NCBI RefSeq assembly: GCF_000304475.1
Contig: NC_018946.1
Coordinates: 62,001-126,000 of the forward strand
Reading direction: 5' to 3'
DNA from: Kazachstania africana CBS 2517
Taxonomy: Eukaryota > Ascomycota > Saccharomycetes > Saccharomycetales > Saccharomycetaceae
DNA: 64,000 bases
The position numbers and the translations under genes are program-made. Shown here piece after piece: positions 39,116-48,299 of the stretch; positions within the stretch are counted from its first letter, which is position 1, and the number at the start of each line of letters is the position of its first letter. Under the pieces are notes generated by a model. It did not search any database. It was not told the DNA's origin and saw only the letters and a program-made list of their open reading frames with translations.

Positions 39116-41188
39116 TTAGATGTGGATACCAGGAACGGCATCAGCCAATGCATCAGCGCCGGCTAAATTGGCAGCATGTGCTCCCAATTTTGCAGCGGAA
39201 GCTGCTGTTGAACTCTTCACTGTCCCAATTTCTGGTGTGACATAGCCTGTAAGGTTTATTACGTACATGCTCATCATAAACACTAACCCATGCAGCCCAA
39301 TACAATAAAACAGAAAGACCATTCGTGTCGTATTATTTTGTAATATTATGTTTGCAAAACTGACAAATAACTTTTCCCAGACTGGCAATCTCCTTTTTTT
39401 ATAGTATTCTAATTCATTTTGCCTAAAGTTTGCCAAGGGATGCAATGATTCATCATAAATATTGGAATATAATGCTTCAGAATCAACGTCATTCATAGAT
39501 GAGGCAGCCTGGCCTGCTGATGACAAATTGTTATAGCTCGATAAGTAACGAACTTTCTCATACAATTTATTATTATCCATTTTAAGTTTGCTTAGCTCGG
39601 CATTAAGTTTATTTCTTTCAGTCATGGAATCTCTTACTTGCCTTTCCAATTCTGTGTTTCTTGAGCGGAATCTATCCCTTTGCTTTGTGATAATGGGCAA
39701 TATTACAGATCTATTAGAAGTTTGTAGTTCACTGTCCTCCTGAATGCCAATAATTGAACTGGTTGGTGAGAATCTTCCAGAGTTCCCAGCTCTATTATTC
39801 ATTTGTCTTGTAGCACCAGACATCATACTAGCCGTGTCATTGAAAGATTGATCAACGTCTTCTATTTTCTCCAAATCGAGTTCTAAATTCGTATTGAGAC
39901 GTTGCAACTCTTGAATTTTCTTTTGTGACTTAGCAAGCTCCTTCTCGAGCTCTTTCGTCCTTTCTTTCTCAGAGGAATGTTTAGAACGAAGATCGGCAAG
40001 ATTAGCCTGAAGTTTTTTATTTGCAGATAGTAAAGTAGATTCTATCTTGTCATTACCGTTGGTTATATCTTCTTTTGGGATATTATCCTCATCTTTGTCA
40101 CTGTCATCTGCCCCAAATTCAATTTTCTTCAAGGCGGATAATTCAGATTTTAGTCGTTCGTAATCTGAATAGTTGTTTAGTTTCATTCTTAAGGCTTGTA
40201 GCTCTGATTTATAGGACTCCAACTCATTCTTAACGTTTTTCATACTTTCATCGAATTCAGATTGCTTTTTAGACAGATTAGAATGTTCTTTTTCCAACGA
40301 TGCACTTAAGAGAATGTTTTCGCTTTCTATTTGACTAATTTTAACATCTTTAGAATGTAATTCAGATTCCTTTTCAGCTGAATTACTGGCCTTAGCCAGC
40401 AATCCGCTAAGTTCTTCATTCCGTTTTTCTAATTGGTAAACTCTAGATTGTGAGGATTGTAATTCTTGCAACAGTAGGACTTGCTCTGGTGAAGCGTTAT
40501 ATTTGGAATCAGTACTATCCTTATTAGAAGCGTCTGGTGAAGTTTCATGAGAGTCTATGTCCAATTGTTTTGAGATTTTGGCTTCTAGCATCTTATTATT
40601 TTCTTGAACCGTATCAACTTGCTTAGTCAGTTCAGCTTCTCTTTGTTTCCAATTTCTCTGCTTCTCTTCCCAAATTGAGGTAATTTCTTGCTCTTTTGCT
40701 GCTAGTCGCTTAGATAAAGTTATTGCAGCGTTTTGCTCCAAATCCAGTAGCCTTGACTTAAGGGACTCATAATCAGCATACTTGGTCAATTTATCTTCTA
40801 AATCCTCCACTTTTTCTTTCAATTCTTTCGAATCATCGATTTTACTTAGTCTACTCAAAGAATTTTGTATTAGAGGTTTAGGATCAGGAGCCTCTGAAAG
40901 TTTTGCATATATGCTAAACAAAATTTGCTCTGAGAATTTGGATCTCTTTGTCAAGTTATCAATCTCCTGCTGATATTGTTTTATGATTTTATTAACTTGG
41001 CTCAATTTCTCATCAGACTCTAGTTTTTTGAATCTCTTAGTCTCAGTGGCCAATGCCTTCCTAGACTCCAAGGACGATTGCTCTTTATCCTTAACTTCGA
41101 GGACGTTTGTGTCCAGTTCCTTTTGAAGAGAAACAAAATCTGCATTTGACCACATGTCCAATGCATGTTCATATACTGATAAATTCAT
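39116..41188 (-). CDS. COY1: Golgi coiled-coil membrane protein Coy1 (CASP family)
   Basis: C-terminally anchored golgin related to mammalian CASP, acting in retrograde traffic within the Golgi. The 690-residue protein (S. cerevisiae 679) is coiled coil over about 10-590, rich in Glu, Lys, Leu and Ser, interrupted by a short linker (about 440-490). The conserved C-terminal CASP region includes YEKVRYLSSYN, EYYKKRRLPVWEKLFVSFA and a membrane segment (about 622-644, FLFYCIGLHGLVFMMSMYVI) whose Tyr and His are characteristic. After it come about 45 lumenal residues rich in Ala. The gene is upstream of STE3 on the same strand, as in YKL179C-YKL178C. Confidence 0.95.
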   Translation of the reverse strand: MNLSVYEHALDMWSNADFVSLQKELDTNVLEVKDKEQSSLESRKALATETKRFKKLESDEKLSQVNKIIKQYQQEIDNLTKRSKFSEQILFSIYAKLSEAPDPKPLIQNSLSRLSKIDDSKELKEKVEDLEDKLTKYADYESLKSRLLDLEQNAAITLSKRLAAKEQEITSIWEEKQRNWKQREAELTKQVDTVQENNKMLEAKISKQLDIDSHETSPDASNKDSTDSKYNASPEQVLLLQELQSSQSRVYQLEKRNEELSGLLAKASNSAEKESELHSKDVKISQIESENILLSASLEKEHSNLSKKQSEFDESMKNVKNELESYKSELQALRMKLNNYSDYERLKSELSALKKIEFGADDSDKDEDNIPKEDITNGNDKIESTLLSANKKLQANLADLRSKHSSEKERTKELEKELAKSQKKIQELQRLNTNLELDLEKIEDVDQSFNDTASMMSGATRQMNNRAGNSGRFSPTSSIIGIQEDSELQTSNRSVILPIITKQRDRFRSRNTELERQVRDSMTERNKLNAELSKLKMDNNKLYEKVRYLSSYNNLSSAGQAASSMNDVDSEALYSNIYDESLHPLANFRQNELEYYKKRRLPVWEKLFVSFANIILQNNTTRMVFLFYCIGLHGLVFMMSMYVINLTGYVTPEIGTVKSSTAASAAKLGAHAANLAGADALADAVPGIHI

Positions 41189-42049
41189 TCTGTGATTACT
41201 TCGTTATTCAGCACCTACACCTAGAATGTTCCTCAGACCACGATATACAAGGATTGAGTCCAAAGAAGTTGTCGTAGTGATTTATCCTCTTTATCTAAAA
41301 GTTGCACTAAGAGTATTTGACCTTGTTCTCTATCCTGAAGTTCGGACACGAATATCATTTTTGAACTCTGCCAGAAATTTGAGATCTTCTCATCAGAGAA
41401 GAATATATAAAGACAGTATTAGACTGAACATAAATTACGCTAATATGAGGCTGGCCTTTTGAGAATAAGTAATTTCTGACTAGATAATTTGTGAGATCGA
41501 AGGTTATTGGTTGACTTGGCTTTTTCAACGCTCAAAATGGCTTAAAACTCGCCAAATAACGCCTTCTTGCATACTCTCTGGTAAAACAACGACACTTTCC
41601 CAGTAGAAGGTGTACAGCACTCTATGCTTATCAGAGCAACCTTCGCAAGTTCACTAAGCTTAGCCGTTGTATCGACTTTACGTTTTATTTTTCACAGGCT
41701 TCATTAGGGCAATAAAATCTCAATCCAAATTACTTCTAGAAGCCCATATAGTACAAAGAATAAGATATTATCATAGAAGAAATCAGTTTACGAACTATTA
41801 TGTATTTGTACATAGATTTGTTTGAAAATAAGAGACTTCCACTAGAAATCCATATCAAACATAATGTGGCATTCATCAGATGAAGTAAATTGAACATGCG
41901 GTCGTTTCTGTAACCTGCTTCCATCATTGGAACTTATCAGGACTGCACACTGATTCTAAGAGAATTCTACGTAGCAAAAAACATCCGTAACACCAAAGAG
42001 TACACAAAATATTATAACTCTCCTTACACTGGCCTCAACATTGAGTTCC
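41189..42049. other. COY1 promoter and STE3 3' flank
   Basis: 861 bp. Frames at 41226-41462 (ATG start, 78 residues) and 41736-41927 match nothing known and are likely chance. No specific regulatory site recognised. Confidence 0.45.
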
Positions 42050-43477
42050 TCAATCAGCTTCATCTTCGGAACTTAGTAGAGATACCTCTTTTGTGCTAGT
42101 AACATATTTACCCGCTGTACTTGGCGTCCCAAATTCCTCTGTTTTATAGTTTATTTCACTCTTGCTTTCTTCAGATCTTCCCTGTGTACTACCCACAGTC
42201 ATTGAGGAAAAGCCATCCAAAGAAATAATATCATCAAGATTCGATTTATTTGCCAAATATGGGAGATAATTACTATCTAACGCGACTTCCTCTGTTAAAT
42301 CATCTGAGTGGAAATTATTCAAATCACCATGGTAGTTCTTATTTCTGCGTTTCTCTTCACGCCACCCAGCTGTTGGAATTCTGTAATCAACATATATGTC
42401 TCTATTAGAGGTAGGCGTAGCAATTGAAGAGTTGAAATCATTTGTATTCTTGTAATTGTCTTCATCAGACGACGTGAACATATTTTGAAAATCTGTTCCA
42501 TCAGTACTATAACCGAATAATTGACCAACACGACCTTTCTTACGTTCTTCTATGAAACCTTCACCGAAGTCCAAAATGAAACCTAACCTAATGAAACGTA
42601 TGAATTTAGCATACATATCTAAAGCGTCTGAACCTAGACCAAAAATTAAGAAAACCAAATAGGACATCAAAACATATAACCAAATGTCATACAATGGCTT
42701 TCCTGGATCGAAGAAAAGAACCAAATTCCACAAAGCACCAGAATGGGTTTCTGAAAAACTATAACTCCCATTAACTTGCTTGAGATCACTCACAAAGGAA
42801 TAAATAGAAAATGGGAACATTACCAAAATAATTAAGAAGCAAAACGTTAACAAACGTGAGAAACGCACAAAATTTAAACCTGAATTTGTACAATGTAAGA
42901 TATCTCTAACATCTTTTCTCTTCCTATAAAACACAATTAACACTAGAATTGCATAGACAGTACCAATAGTAGACCAAATCAGCATCCACATTGTGTAGAG
43001 AACAATAGTTAACCAGGTGGCCGTCATCAAATTTTGACACCCGTTATACTTTGCTATCCCAAATCTGTACACCTGGAGGAAATAGGAAAGAGCCATGGCA
43101 ACAATTGGGGTTGATAAACTGATAGAAAGGTCAACACCGATCTTCTTCCACGATTTGAAATCTGGAAGAACCCTATCTGCTTTCAAAATAGTATGTAGAT
43201 TGTACACAATATTAGCCACGGCACAGGAAATACCAATATTAGCACCGACTTGCAATTTGATCACAATATCACAGTAGCCCTTACCTTCCCACCTTGTATA
43301 AAAATCATCACCGCTCCAGATTGCAGCATTTATCAAGCATGTTATATCCATCAGGAGCAGCCAAGATATCAATATGAGTGCTGGAACATTTCTTGTTTGA
43401 GTGTGCCAAGCAAAAGGAGGTATCAATGTTAGTACTGCCAGCGAACATAAGCCGATGACTGTCGATTCATATGACAT
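42050..43477 (-). CDS. STE3: a-factor pheromone receptor Ste3
   Basis: Seven-transmembrane, G-protein-coupled receptor of alpha cells for the lipopeptide a-factor, signalling through the Gpa1 heterotrimer. The 475-residue product (S. cerevisiae 470) starts MSYESTVIGLCSLAVL with no cleaved signal. Conserved blocks are CDIVIKLQVGANIGISCAV, YNLHTILKADRVLPD, RYNGCQNL-like KYNGCQNLM, and RKRKDVRDILHCTNSGLNF in the third cytoplasmic loop, then IWLYVLMSYLVFLIFGLGSD. The cytoplasmic tail (about 300-475) is Ser/Thr/Asp/Glu rich, with several Lys, fitting regulated endocytosis. A Mcm1/alpha1 composite site lies at 43667-43690. Family and orthology are clear. Confidence 0.97.
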   Translation of the reverse strand: MSYESTVIGLCSLAVLTLIPPFAWHTQTRNVPALILISWLLLMDITCLINAAIWSGDDFYTRWEGKGYCDIVIKLQVGANIGISCAVANIVYNLHTILKADRVLPDFKSWKKIGVDLSISLSTPIVAMALSYFLQVYRFGIAKYNGCQNLMTATWLTIVLYTMWMLIWSTIGTVYAILVLIVFYRKRKDVRDILHCTNSGLNFVRFSRLLTFCFLIILVMFPFSIYSFVSDLKQVNGSYSFSETHSGALWNLVLFFDPGKPLYDIWLYVLMSYLVFLIFGLGSDALDMYAKFIRFIRLGFILDFGEGFIEERKKGRVGQLFGYSTDGTDFQNMFTSSDEDNYKNTNDFNSSIATPTSNRDIYVDYRIPTAGWREEKRRNKNYHGDLNNFHSDDLTEEVALDSNYLPYLANKSNLDDIISLDGFSSMTVGSTQGRSEESKSEINYKTEEFGTPSTAGKYVTSTKEVSLLSSEDEAD

Positions 43478-43666
43478 TATTAGGATTTAGTTTGTATCGA
43501 TTTATTGGTGTCTTAGTCCAGAATAATCACTATCGGTAAAAGAAACTTCTTCCTTTTATAAGTTATCTTAAGCTCCAATGCTCAATTGTGGTTTGAACAA
43601 CCAAACACATGTTTCATGATGTGGTTCATTGACTGGTTGGTCTTTTCACTGTAAAGTAGTCATCAC

Positions 43667-43690
43667 TTTCCTAATTAGTGTCGCAATGAG
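43667..43690 (+). promoter_or_regulatory. Mcm1/alpha1 composite (P'Q) site of STE3
   Basis: TTTCCTAATTAGTG, a degenerate Mcm1 P' box, is followed by TCGCAATGAG, containing the CAATG core of the alpha1 Q box. The order and spacing match alpha-specific gene upstream elements in S. cerevisiae. It lies 190-213 bp before the STE3 start, so STE3 should be expressed only in cells with the alpha1 activator. Confidence 0.75.
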
Positions 43691-43812
43691 ATTTTTCAGG
43701 TAAAATTTTTCAATTACGCAGAGCTTTCTCGACAGAACTTTCGAAAAACGATGAGCTAACGAAAAGAGAAAGAGAAGACGCTAACTAAGAAGCAGCATTT
43801 TGAAATACGTAA

Positions 43813-43838
43813 GTATATATATATATATATATATATGT
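43813..43838. repeat. TA dinucleotide microsatellite
   Basis: Uninterrupted alternating TA tract in the STE3-TOH1 spacer. Confidence 0.75.
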
Positions 43839-43893
43839 TTACGTTATATAACAGGAGGGTGCTTGGGTATTTTTTAGATTTTTGCTGCTAAAT

Positions 43894-45942
43894 TTAGGCG
43901 AAAATAAGGACCTGTACTATAGAAGTAAAAAGAAGTTGAAGATGGTGCGTCAAAAGGCTTGTCTTGTATCGTAACTGGGCTCCATTGCTTGATTGTTCCA
44001 TGATTTGAACAGTAGAGATTGAAGCTTCAGTGGAATTAACCTGGCTTACCGTAATTGCTGACACCTGCCCATTTCTTATAGTGCCTGTGGATGACGATGT
44101 CTCTGTCTCGGTGGCAGTGTCGACAACTGTCTTCGTAGTCTCGGTGGTTGTCCCAGTATGAGCAACAGAAGCCTTGCTACTTTCGGTTCCCGTTGTACCA
44201 CTCTCGTTACTGGCTACATTGTCGTTAGATGTGGCCTTTGTATAGGTGGAAACAGCAGTGGAAATGCTACTATTGTCAAGCGTCATAATAGAGCAACCTT
44301 CCACACCGGAACATGAGGTGATTGTTTCGACCTCGGTTTCAGTAGCATAATCAACAATCGTGGTGACAGACATAATCTTGCTTTCTGCTGCAATTTCAGC
44401 TGTTCTAGATAAAGTTGTCGAAGTGCTGACTATTTCAGGGAAGCAACCGGCAGTACCACTACACGATGTGACGGTATCTATAACCACCTCGGTGGCATAG
44501 ACAGTTGCAGTAGTCAGGGATCCCTCGTCGTTCATAGAAGATGGTTTCAACGAAGACGAAGAGGCTGTTTCTGATTTGTCTTCAGCGTCAATGTCTTGTG
44601 TTTTTGTAGCTGCTACAGTGGAATTAGAATATGAGATTCTACTTGAGGTGGAAAATGAGGAAGAAGTAGATCTTTCTTCAGCATCTACTATTTGTGTAGA
44701 GGACTTAGAAGATGCTGTAATACTGTCAGATGAAACAGACGATGATTTAGAGGTAGTAACTGAAGTAGTTGTTGATTCAGTTGCAGATGTAGATACTAGG
44801 GATGAAGTGGATTCACTTGAAGAAGCAGATGAGGAAGATGCAGACGAGCTAGTCAGAACTTCAACATCAGCAACAGCGACATCAGCGAGTCTCGTACTCC
44901 AAATTTCGTCAGAAGAGAACTCCGCCAAAATTGCATTCATGGCGACAGCTGAGATGGTACTATCAAAAACGGTATCATTTGAAAGGAAAGTGACAGTCGT
45001 TCCATTGGAATCAAATATGACACCACCTTTCATAGTTGCACCAGTAGTTCTCTCTAACCATCCTTCAGAGGGAATACCTTCCTCAATGTTGGAAATTCCC
45101 TGATATGTGTGAAAAGTAGAATAAAGCTCGTTAGTGGCAGCGCTCTTTGTGACTTCAAATATGTCAAATTCACCACACCCGCTTTCCCAACAAGAGCAAT
45201 TAACATTTGAAGGATATTGAGAAGTTCTTGGAATATGATCATTTAGTAACCAAATTGCAGGCATATCGTAACTAGATACTGTCTCTGCTGTATTATTTGT
45301 GTCAGTTGGCATCTCAAACTCGAATAAAAACATCTTTGTAGTATCATAGAAACCGTAGTATGCAGGTATTCCTTCACGATAGACACCGCAATCATTGTCT
45401 AAACCAGACTCTGGACATTCAACGCTGGAAAAGATGGTATACTCTTCATCAGAGGATATATAATTTTCAGACTCCAATACTGTACTTGAATCAGCAGCTG
45501 AAGTACCGTTACTTGTTGCATAGGTGAGAGCTTTGGCTAAACATGGAGAATACTTACCAGCTTTGGTTAGAAAGGTCACATTGGAAGTAGTTTGAGACTC
45601 TGAATCATAGTATGCTCCACGAGTCCAGCTATCAGAAGAGGATTCACCAATAATATAATTATCGGAATAGTAATAACCAAACTTCTTCAAAGAGAGTGGA
45701 CCACGGAAATGCACAGATAAATAGTGAGATAAAGGCGCATTAGTACCAGAAAAAGTGACCCTCTCCCCAACCTCACATGTACAGGAAGAGTTGTAAATAT
45801 CCAATAATTCACTTACCGGCTGAAAAGTACCAGTAAAACCAACATTTGTAAATTCCAACATTTCGTACTCGCTTGTAGTTGCCTTAGCAGCATTTATGAA
45901 AGCTAACCCAATCGAGAAAGCGACCACTAAATAGTTTTGCAT
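43894..45942 (-). CDS. TOH1: TOH1/TOS1-family cell-wall protein with long adhesin-like stalk
   Basis: Secreted GPI-anchored wall protein of the Tos1/YJL171C family; biochemical activity unproven. The 682 residues comprise a signal peptide (about 1-20), the conserved globular region to about 345 (MLEFTNVGFTGTFQPV, SFSGTNAP-like VTFSGTNAPL, CGVYREGIPAYYGFYD, SCWESGCGEFDIFEV), and about 290 residues of Ser/Thr-rich stalk. The motif EFDIFE (Glu258, Asp260, Glu263) resembles the GH16 glycosidase catalytic strand. The stalk holds two related Cys-pair units with TSCSGTAGC and TSCSGVEGC, as in fungal adhesin and flocculin repeats. The hydrophobic C-terminus fits a GPI signal. It lies next to a shorter paralogue (46708-47907), which matches S. 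cerevisiae Toh1 in length. This is the elaborated copy. Confidence 0.85.
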   Translation of the reverse strand: MQNYLVVAFSIGLAFINAAKATTSEYEMLEFTNVGFTGTFQPVSELLDIYNSSCTCEVGERVTFSGTNAPLSHYLSVHFRGPLSLKKFGYYYSDNYIIGESSSDSWTRGAYYDSESQTTSNVTFLTKAGKYSPCLAKALTYATSNGTSAADSSTVLESENYISSDEEYTIFSSVECPESGLDNDCGVYREGIPAYYGFYDTTKMFLFEFEMPTDTNNTAETVSSYDMPAIWLLNDHIPRTSQYPSNVNCSCWESGCGEFDIFEVTKSAATNELYSTFHTYQGISNIEEGIPSEGWLERTTGATMKGGVIFDSNGTTVTFLSNDTVFDSTISAVAMNAILAEFSSDEIWSTRLADVAVADVEVLTSSSASSSSASSSESTSSLVSTSATESTTTSVTTSKSSSVSSDSITASSKSSTQIVDAEERSTSSSFSTSSRISYSNSTVAATKTQDIDAEDKSETASSSSLKPSSMNDEGSLTTATVYATEVVIDTVTSCSGTAGCFPEIVSTSTTLSRTAEIAAESKIMSVTTIVDYATETEVETITSCSGVEGCSIMTLDNSSISTAVSTYTKATSNDNVASNESGTTGTESSKASVAHTGTTTETTKTVVDTATETETSSSTGTIRNGQVSAITVSQVNSTEASISTVQIMEQSSNGAQLRYKTSLLTHHLQLLFTSIVQVLIFA

Positions 45943-46707
45943 ACTTTCTTAGTTGATCCTAGTGAAATAGTTGCTGTCATCGGAAATTCTATTCTCCATG
46001 CTCACAAACCATTACGAGTATATATATATATCACCATTAGTTTCAATTAAATGTTTACGTCGGTTTTCTGTGGACTGCTTTCAGATAAAGCCAAGAGTGG
46101 TAATTATTCATGCATCGAGTCGAGCAACAGAGAGATGGCGTACAGCACGAAATTTGAATGCAAATTCGTCTTGTTCAGGTTTTGCTGTGCTCGGCACGCC
46201 AAGAAACGCGTGCCAATATATTGAATTAAGCTTTTTGCAGGCAAAATTTTTGCGAAGGCCTAAGTTTTGCTTATTGCATTCAGCAGTTTGCATGCTCGAG
46301 GTACGGTACCTTGAGAACTTGTTTACGAGTTGTTTTGCATGGAAAACTTTGCTCTTACGATTTTTTCTCGAGAAAGTGTGTCAGACTGGCCACCTTAGCA
46401 CAATGCTCTCCCACCATGCTTGTAGTCCAGTACATCAGGCGGGTTACGAGAGGATATATTGTGTGAGTAAACCGTTTTATTGCTGGGTGAGACTTTGTAT
46501 ACATTTTGGGGCAGATTTTCAAGTTGTATCCTCCCGCAGTTGCGAAATGACTGGATTCATTTATAAGCAAGTGCTTTTATAAACTTAAAAGCAAGTTATA
46601 AGAGCTTTATAAAACTAGTATCTTACAAAAAATAGTTGAAGCAGTTGACGCATTTATGAAATCTTATTTTGATAAAAGTACTAATATATGGTTACAACTC
46701 TAATTAT
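45943..46707. other. Promoter of the long TOH1-type gene
   Basis: 765 bp. It holds CACGAAA (46146-46152, SBF consensus) and ACGCGT (46206-46211, MBF consensus) about 200-270 bp before the start. A 203-residue frame on the plus strand (45971-46582) begins with TTG, is Cys-rich and is judged accidental. Confidence 0.55.
46146..46211. promoter_or_regulatory. SBF (CACGAAA) and MBF (ACGCGT) sites
   Basis: An exact SCB, CACGAAA (46146-46152), and an exact MCB, ACGCGT (46206-46211), lie 54 bases apart in the promoter of the long TOH1-type gene. The name TOS1 stands for target of SBF, so G1/S control of this family is expected. Confidence 0.5.
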
Positions 46708-47907
46708 CTAAATAAAAAATATTTGGGAGACAGCAGCGAACGCCGTAAAGCAGTAATACCATAGACCGGAAGGCTTAGCTAAGAAAGCTGCTCCGCCAGA
46801 TTTTGAGCTTGAAGAAGTGGTAGAGGCAGCTACAACACTGGCTAATTTAGTGCTATATATCTCTTTTGAGGAAAATTCCTCTAAGATATCATTGATTGTG
46901 CTTGCAGATAATTCATCATCAAATGTCGTAGAATCGGATAAGAATGTTACAACCTCGCCATTTGAATCAAATATAACACCACCTCTCATTGTATTAGTAG
47001 TGTTTCTCTGTATGTATCCATGAGCTTGAATACCATCCTGTATATTAGAGATACCTTGGAAGGTGTGGAAACTAGAATAGAAATGGTTTCTTTCAGTTGC
47101 ATTCATTACTTCAAAGATGTCAAACTCACCACAACCACTAGCCCAACAAGAACAGTTCGTATTAGATGGATATTGGGAAGTTCTTGGAATATGGTCATTT
47201 AACAACCAAATGGCTGGTAGATCGTAGTAACTGAAGGATGTACTATTCGTTTCAGTTTCTGTTGGCATTTCAAATTCAAATAAAAACATCTTTGTCGTAC
47301 CGTAGAAACCGTAATAAGCAGGAATACCACTACGATATACGCCGCAACCGTTACTAGCTTTTGAAGAAGGACATGAGATATTGGAAAAGATGACGTATTC
47401 ATCATCAGAATGTATTAAGTTGTCAGACCCCAAGAGTGTAGCGTCGGATGCAGAAGCAATACCAGTATCATCTGAGTATGTTAAAGCTTTACCCAAACAT
47501 GGAGAATCGGTACCAGCCTTAGTTAGGAAGGTCACATTTTCACCCGTCTGAGAAGAGCTGTCGTAGTAAGCTTGACGACTCCAACTAGAAGATGAATTAG
47601 AATCTATGACAAAATCATCAGAGGTGTAAAATGCAAATTGACTTAAAGAAAGAGGACCACGGAAATGTACTGAAACATAGTCCGAAATTGGAGCATTAGT
47701 ACCGGAAAACGATACTCTATCACCAACTTCACATGTACACGAATCTTTTGTAACATCTTTTAAACTAGCAACTGGCTGGTAAGTACCAGAAAACCCAACG
47801 TTTGTAAATTCAATCATATCATATTTCGAAGAGTATTTATTTAAAGAAGATCCTAACGCATAATCAGTAAAGGCACCTAAGGCACTCAATAAAACGACAT
47901 TTCTCAT
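46708..47907 (-). CDS. TOH1: TOH1 cell-wall protein (YJL171C-type), short copy
   Basis: GPI-anchored cell-wall protein; 399 residues against 396 in S. cerevisiae Toh1. A signal peptide (about 1-19) precedes the conserved region: YDMIEFTNVGFSGTYQPV, CTCEVGDRVSFSGTNAPI, VHFRGPLSLSQFAFYTS, CGVYRSGIPAYYGFYG and SCWASGCGEFDIFEV. Many Cys residues and NxS/T sites fit an extracellular, disulphide-bonded domain. Glu261, Asp263 and Glu266 form the EFDIFE motif discussed for its neighbour. There is almost no stalk: after about residue 355 come a Ser/Gly stretch and a hydrophobic C-terminus (WYYCFTAFAAVSQIFFI) that is a GPI signal. ACGCGT lies 14 bases before the ATG. The pair arose by tandem duplication. 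Confidence 0.9.
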   Translation of the reverse strand: MRNVVLLSALGAFTDYALGSSLNKYSSKYDMIEFTNVGFSGTYQPVASLKDVTKDSCTCEVGDRVSFSGTNAPISDYVSVHFRGPLSLSQFAFYTSDDFVIDSNSSSSWSRQAYYDSSSQTGENVTFLTKAGTDSPCLGKALTYSDDTGIASASDATLLGSDNLIHSDDEYVIFSNISCPSSKASNGCGVYRSGIPAYYGFYGTTKMFLFEFEMPTETETNSTSFSYYDLPAIWLLNDHIPRTSQYPSNTNCSCWASGCGEFDIFEVMNATERNHFYSSFHTFQGISNIQDGIQAHGYIQRNTTNTMRGGVIFDSNGEVVTFLSDSTTFDDELSASTINDILEEFSSKEIYSTKLASVVAASTTSSSSKSGGAAFLAKPSGLWYYCFTAFAAVSQIFFI

Positions 47908-48299
47908 GATTGTCTATGATACGCGTCTTAATGTCTGAATAACCAATATTAAGAATGCCCAAACATAGGTAAATATATACTAAATATTGCTCGAGAAAAA
48001 GATTTGCTAAGTTTTTCCAGAAAAAAGAAATGACAAACGCCAAGCCTTCTCGGCGCGCTACGCATTTTTCCTGGAGGCTTAGAAATTTTCCGAGAACTGA
48101 TCTACAACTAAATTACTATTACGCAATTTGCTAAATATAGATACAAGTGGCTTTGTTATAATAAATGCCAATCTAAGTGGCCAGTTGAACGATAAAGCTC
48201 TTCTTCACTTGACATATAAATTTCGAGAAATTCTCAATTCAATTAAAAGAGAAAGACTTACTGGACCGAATATTTAAAATTAACTTATATATACAACCA
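47908..48299. other. Promoter of the short TOH1 copy and LST4 3' flank
   Basis: 392 bp. ACGCGT at 47921-47926 is unusually close to the start codon. A GC-rich GGCGCGC lies near 48050. Nothing else is recognised. Confidence 0.45.
47921..47926. promoter_or_regulatory. MBF-type site ACGCGT
   Basis: Exact MCB hexamer 14 bp before the short TOH1 ATG. It is palindromic, so has no strand. The position in the probable leader makes function uncertain. Confidence 0.3.

Larger units (their letters stand above)
43478..43893. other. STE3 promoter and downstream flank of the long TOH1-type gene
   Basis: 416 bp, containing the Mcm1/alpha1 site (43667-43690) and a TA microsatellite (about 43813-43838). Confidence 0.6.

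Noticed and set aside
41226..41462. 78-residue ATG frame divergent from COY1
   Set aside because: Basic composition, no known relative, sits in the COY1 promoter.
45971..46582. 203-residue plus-strand frame between the TOH1 copies
   Set aside because: It begins with TTG, is Cys-rich without a known pattern, and covers a promoter with SBF and MBF sites.
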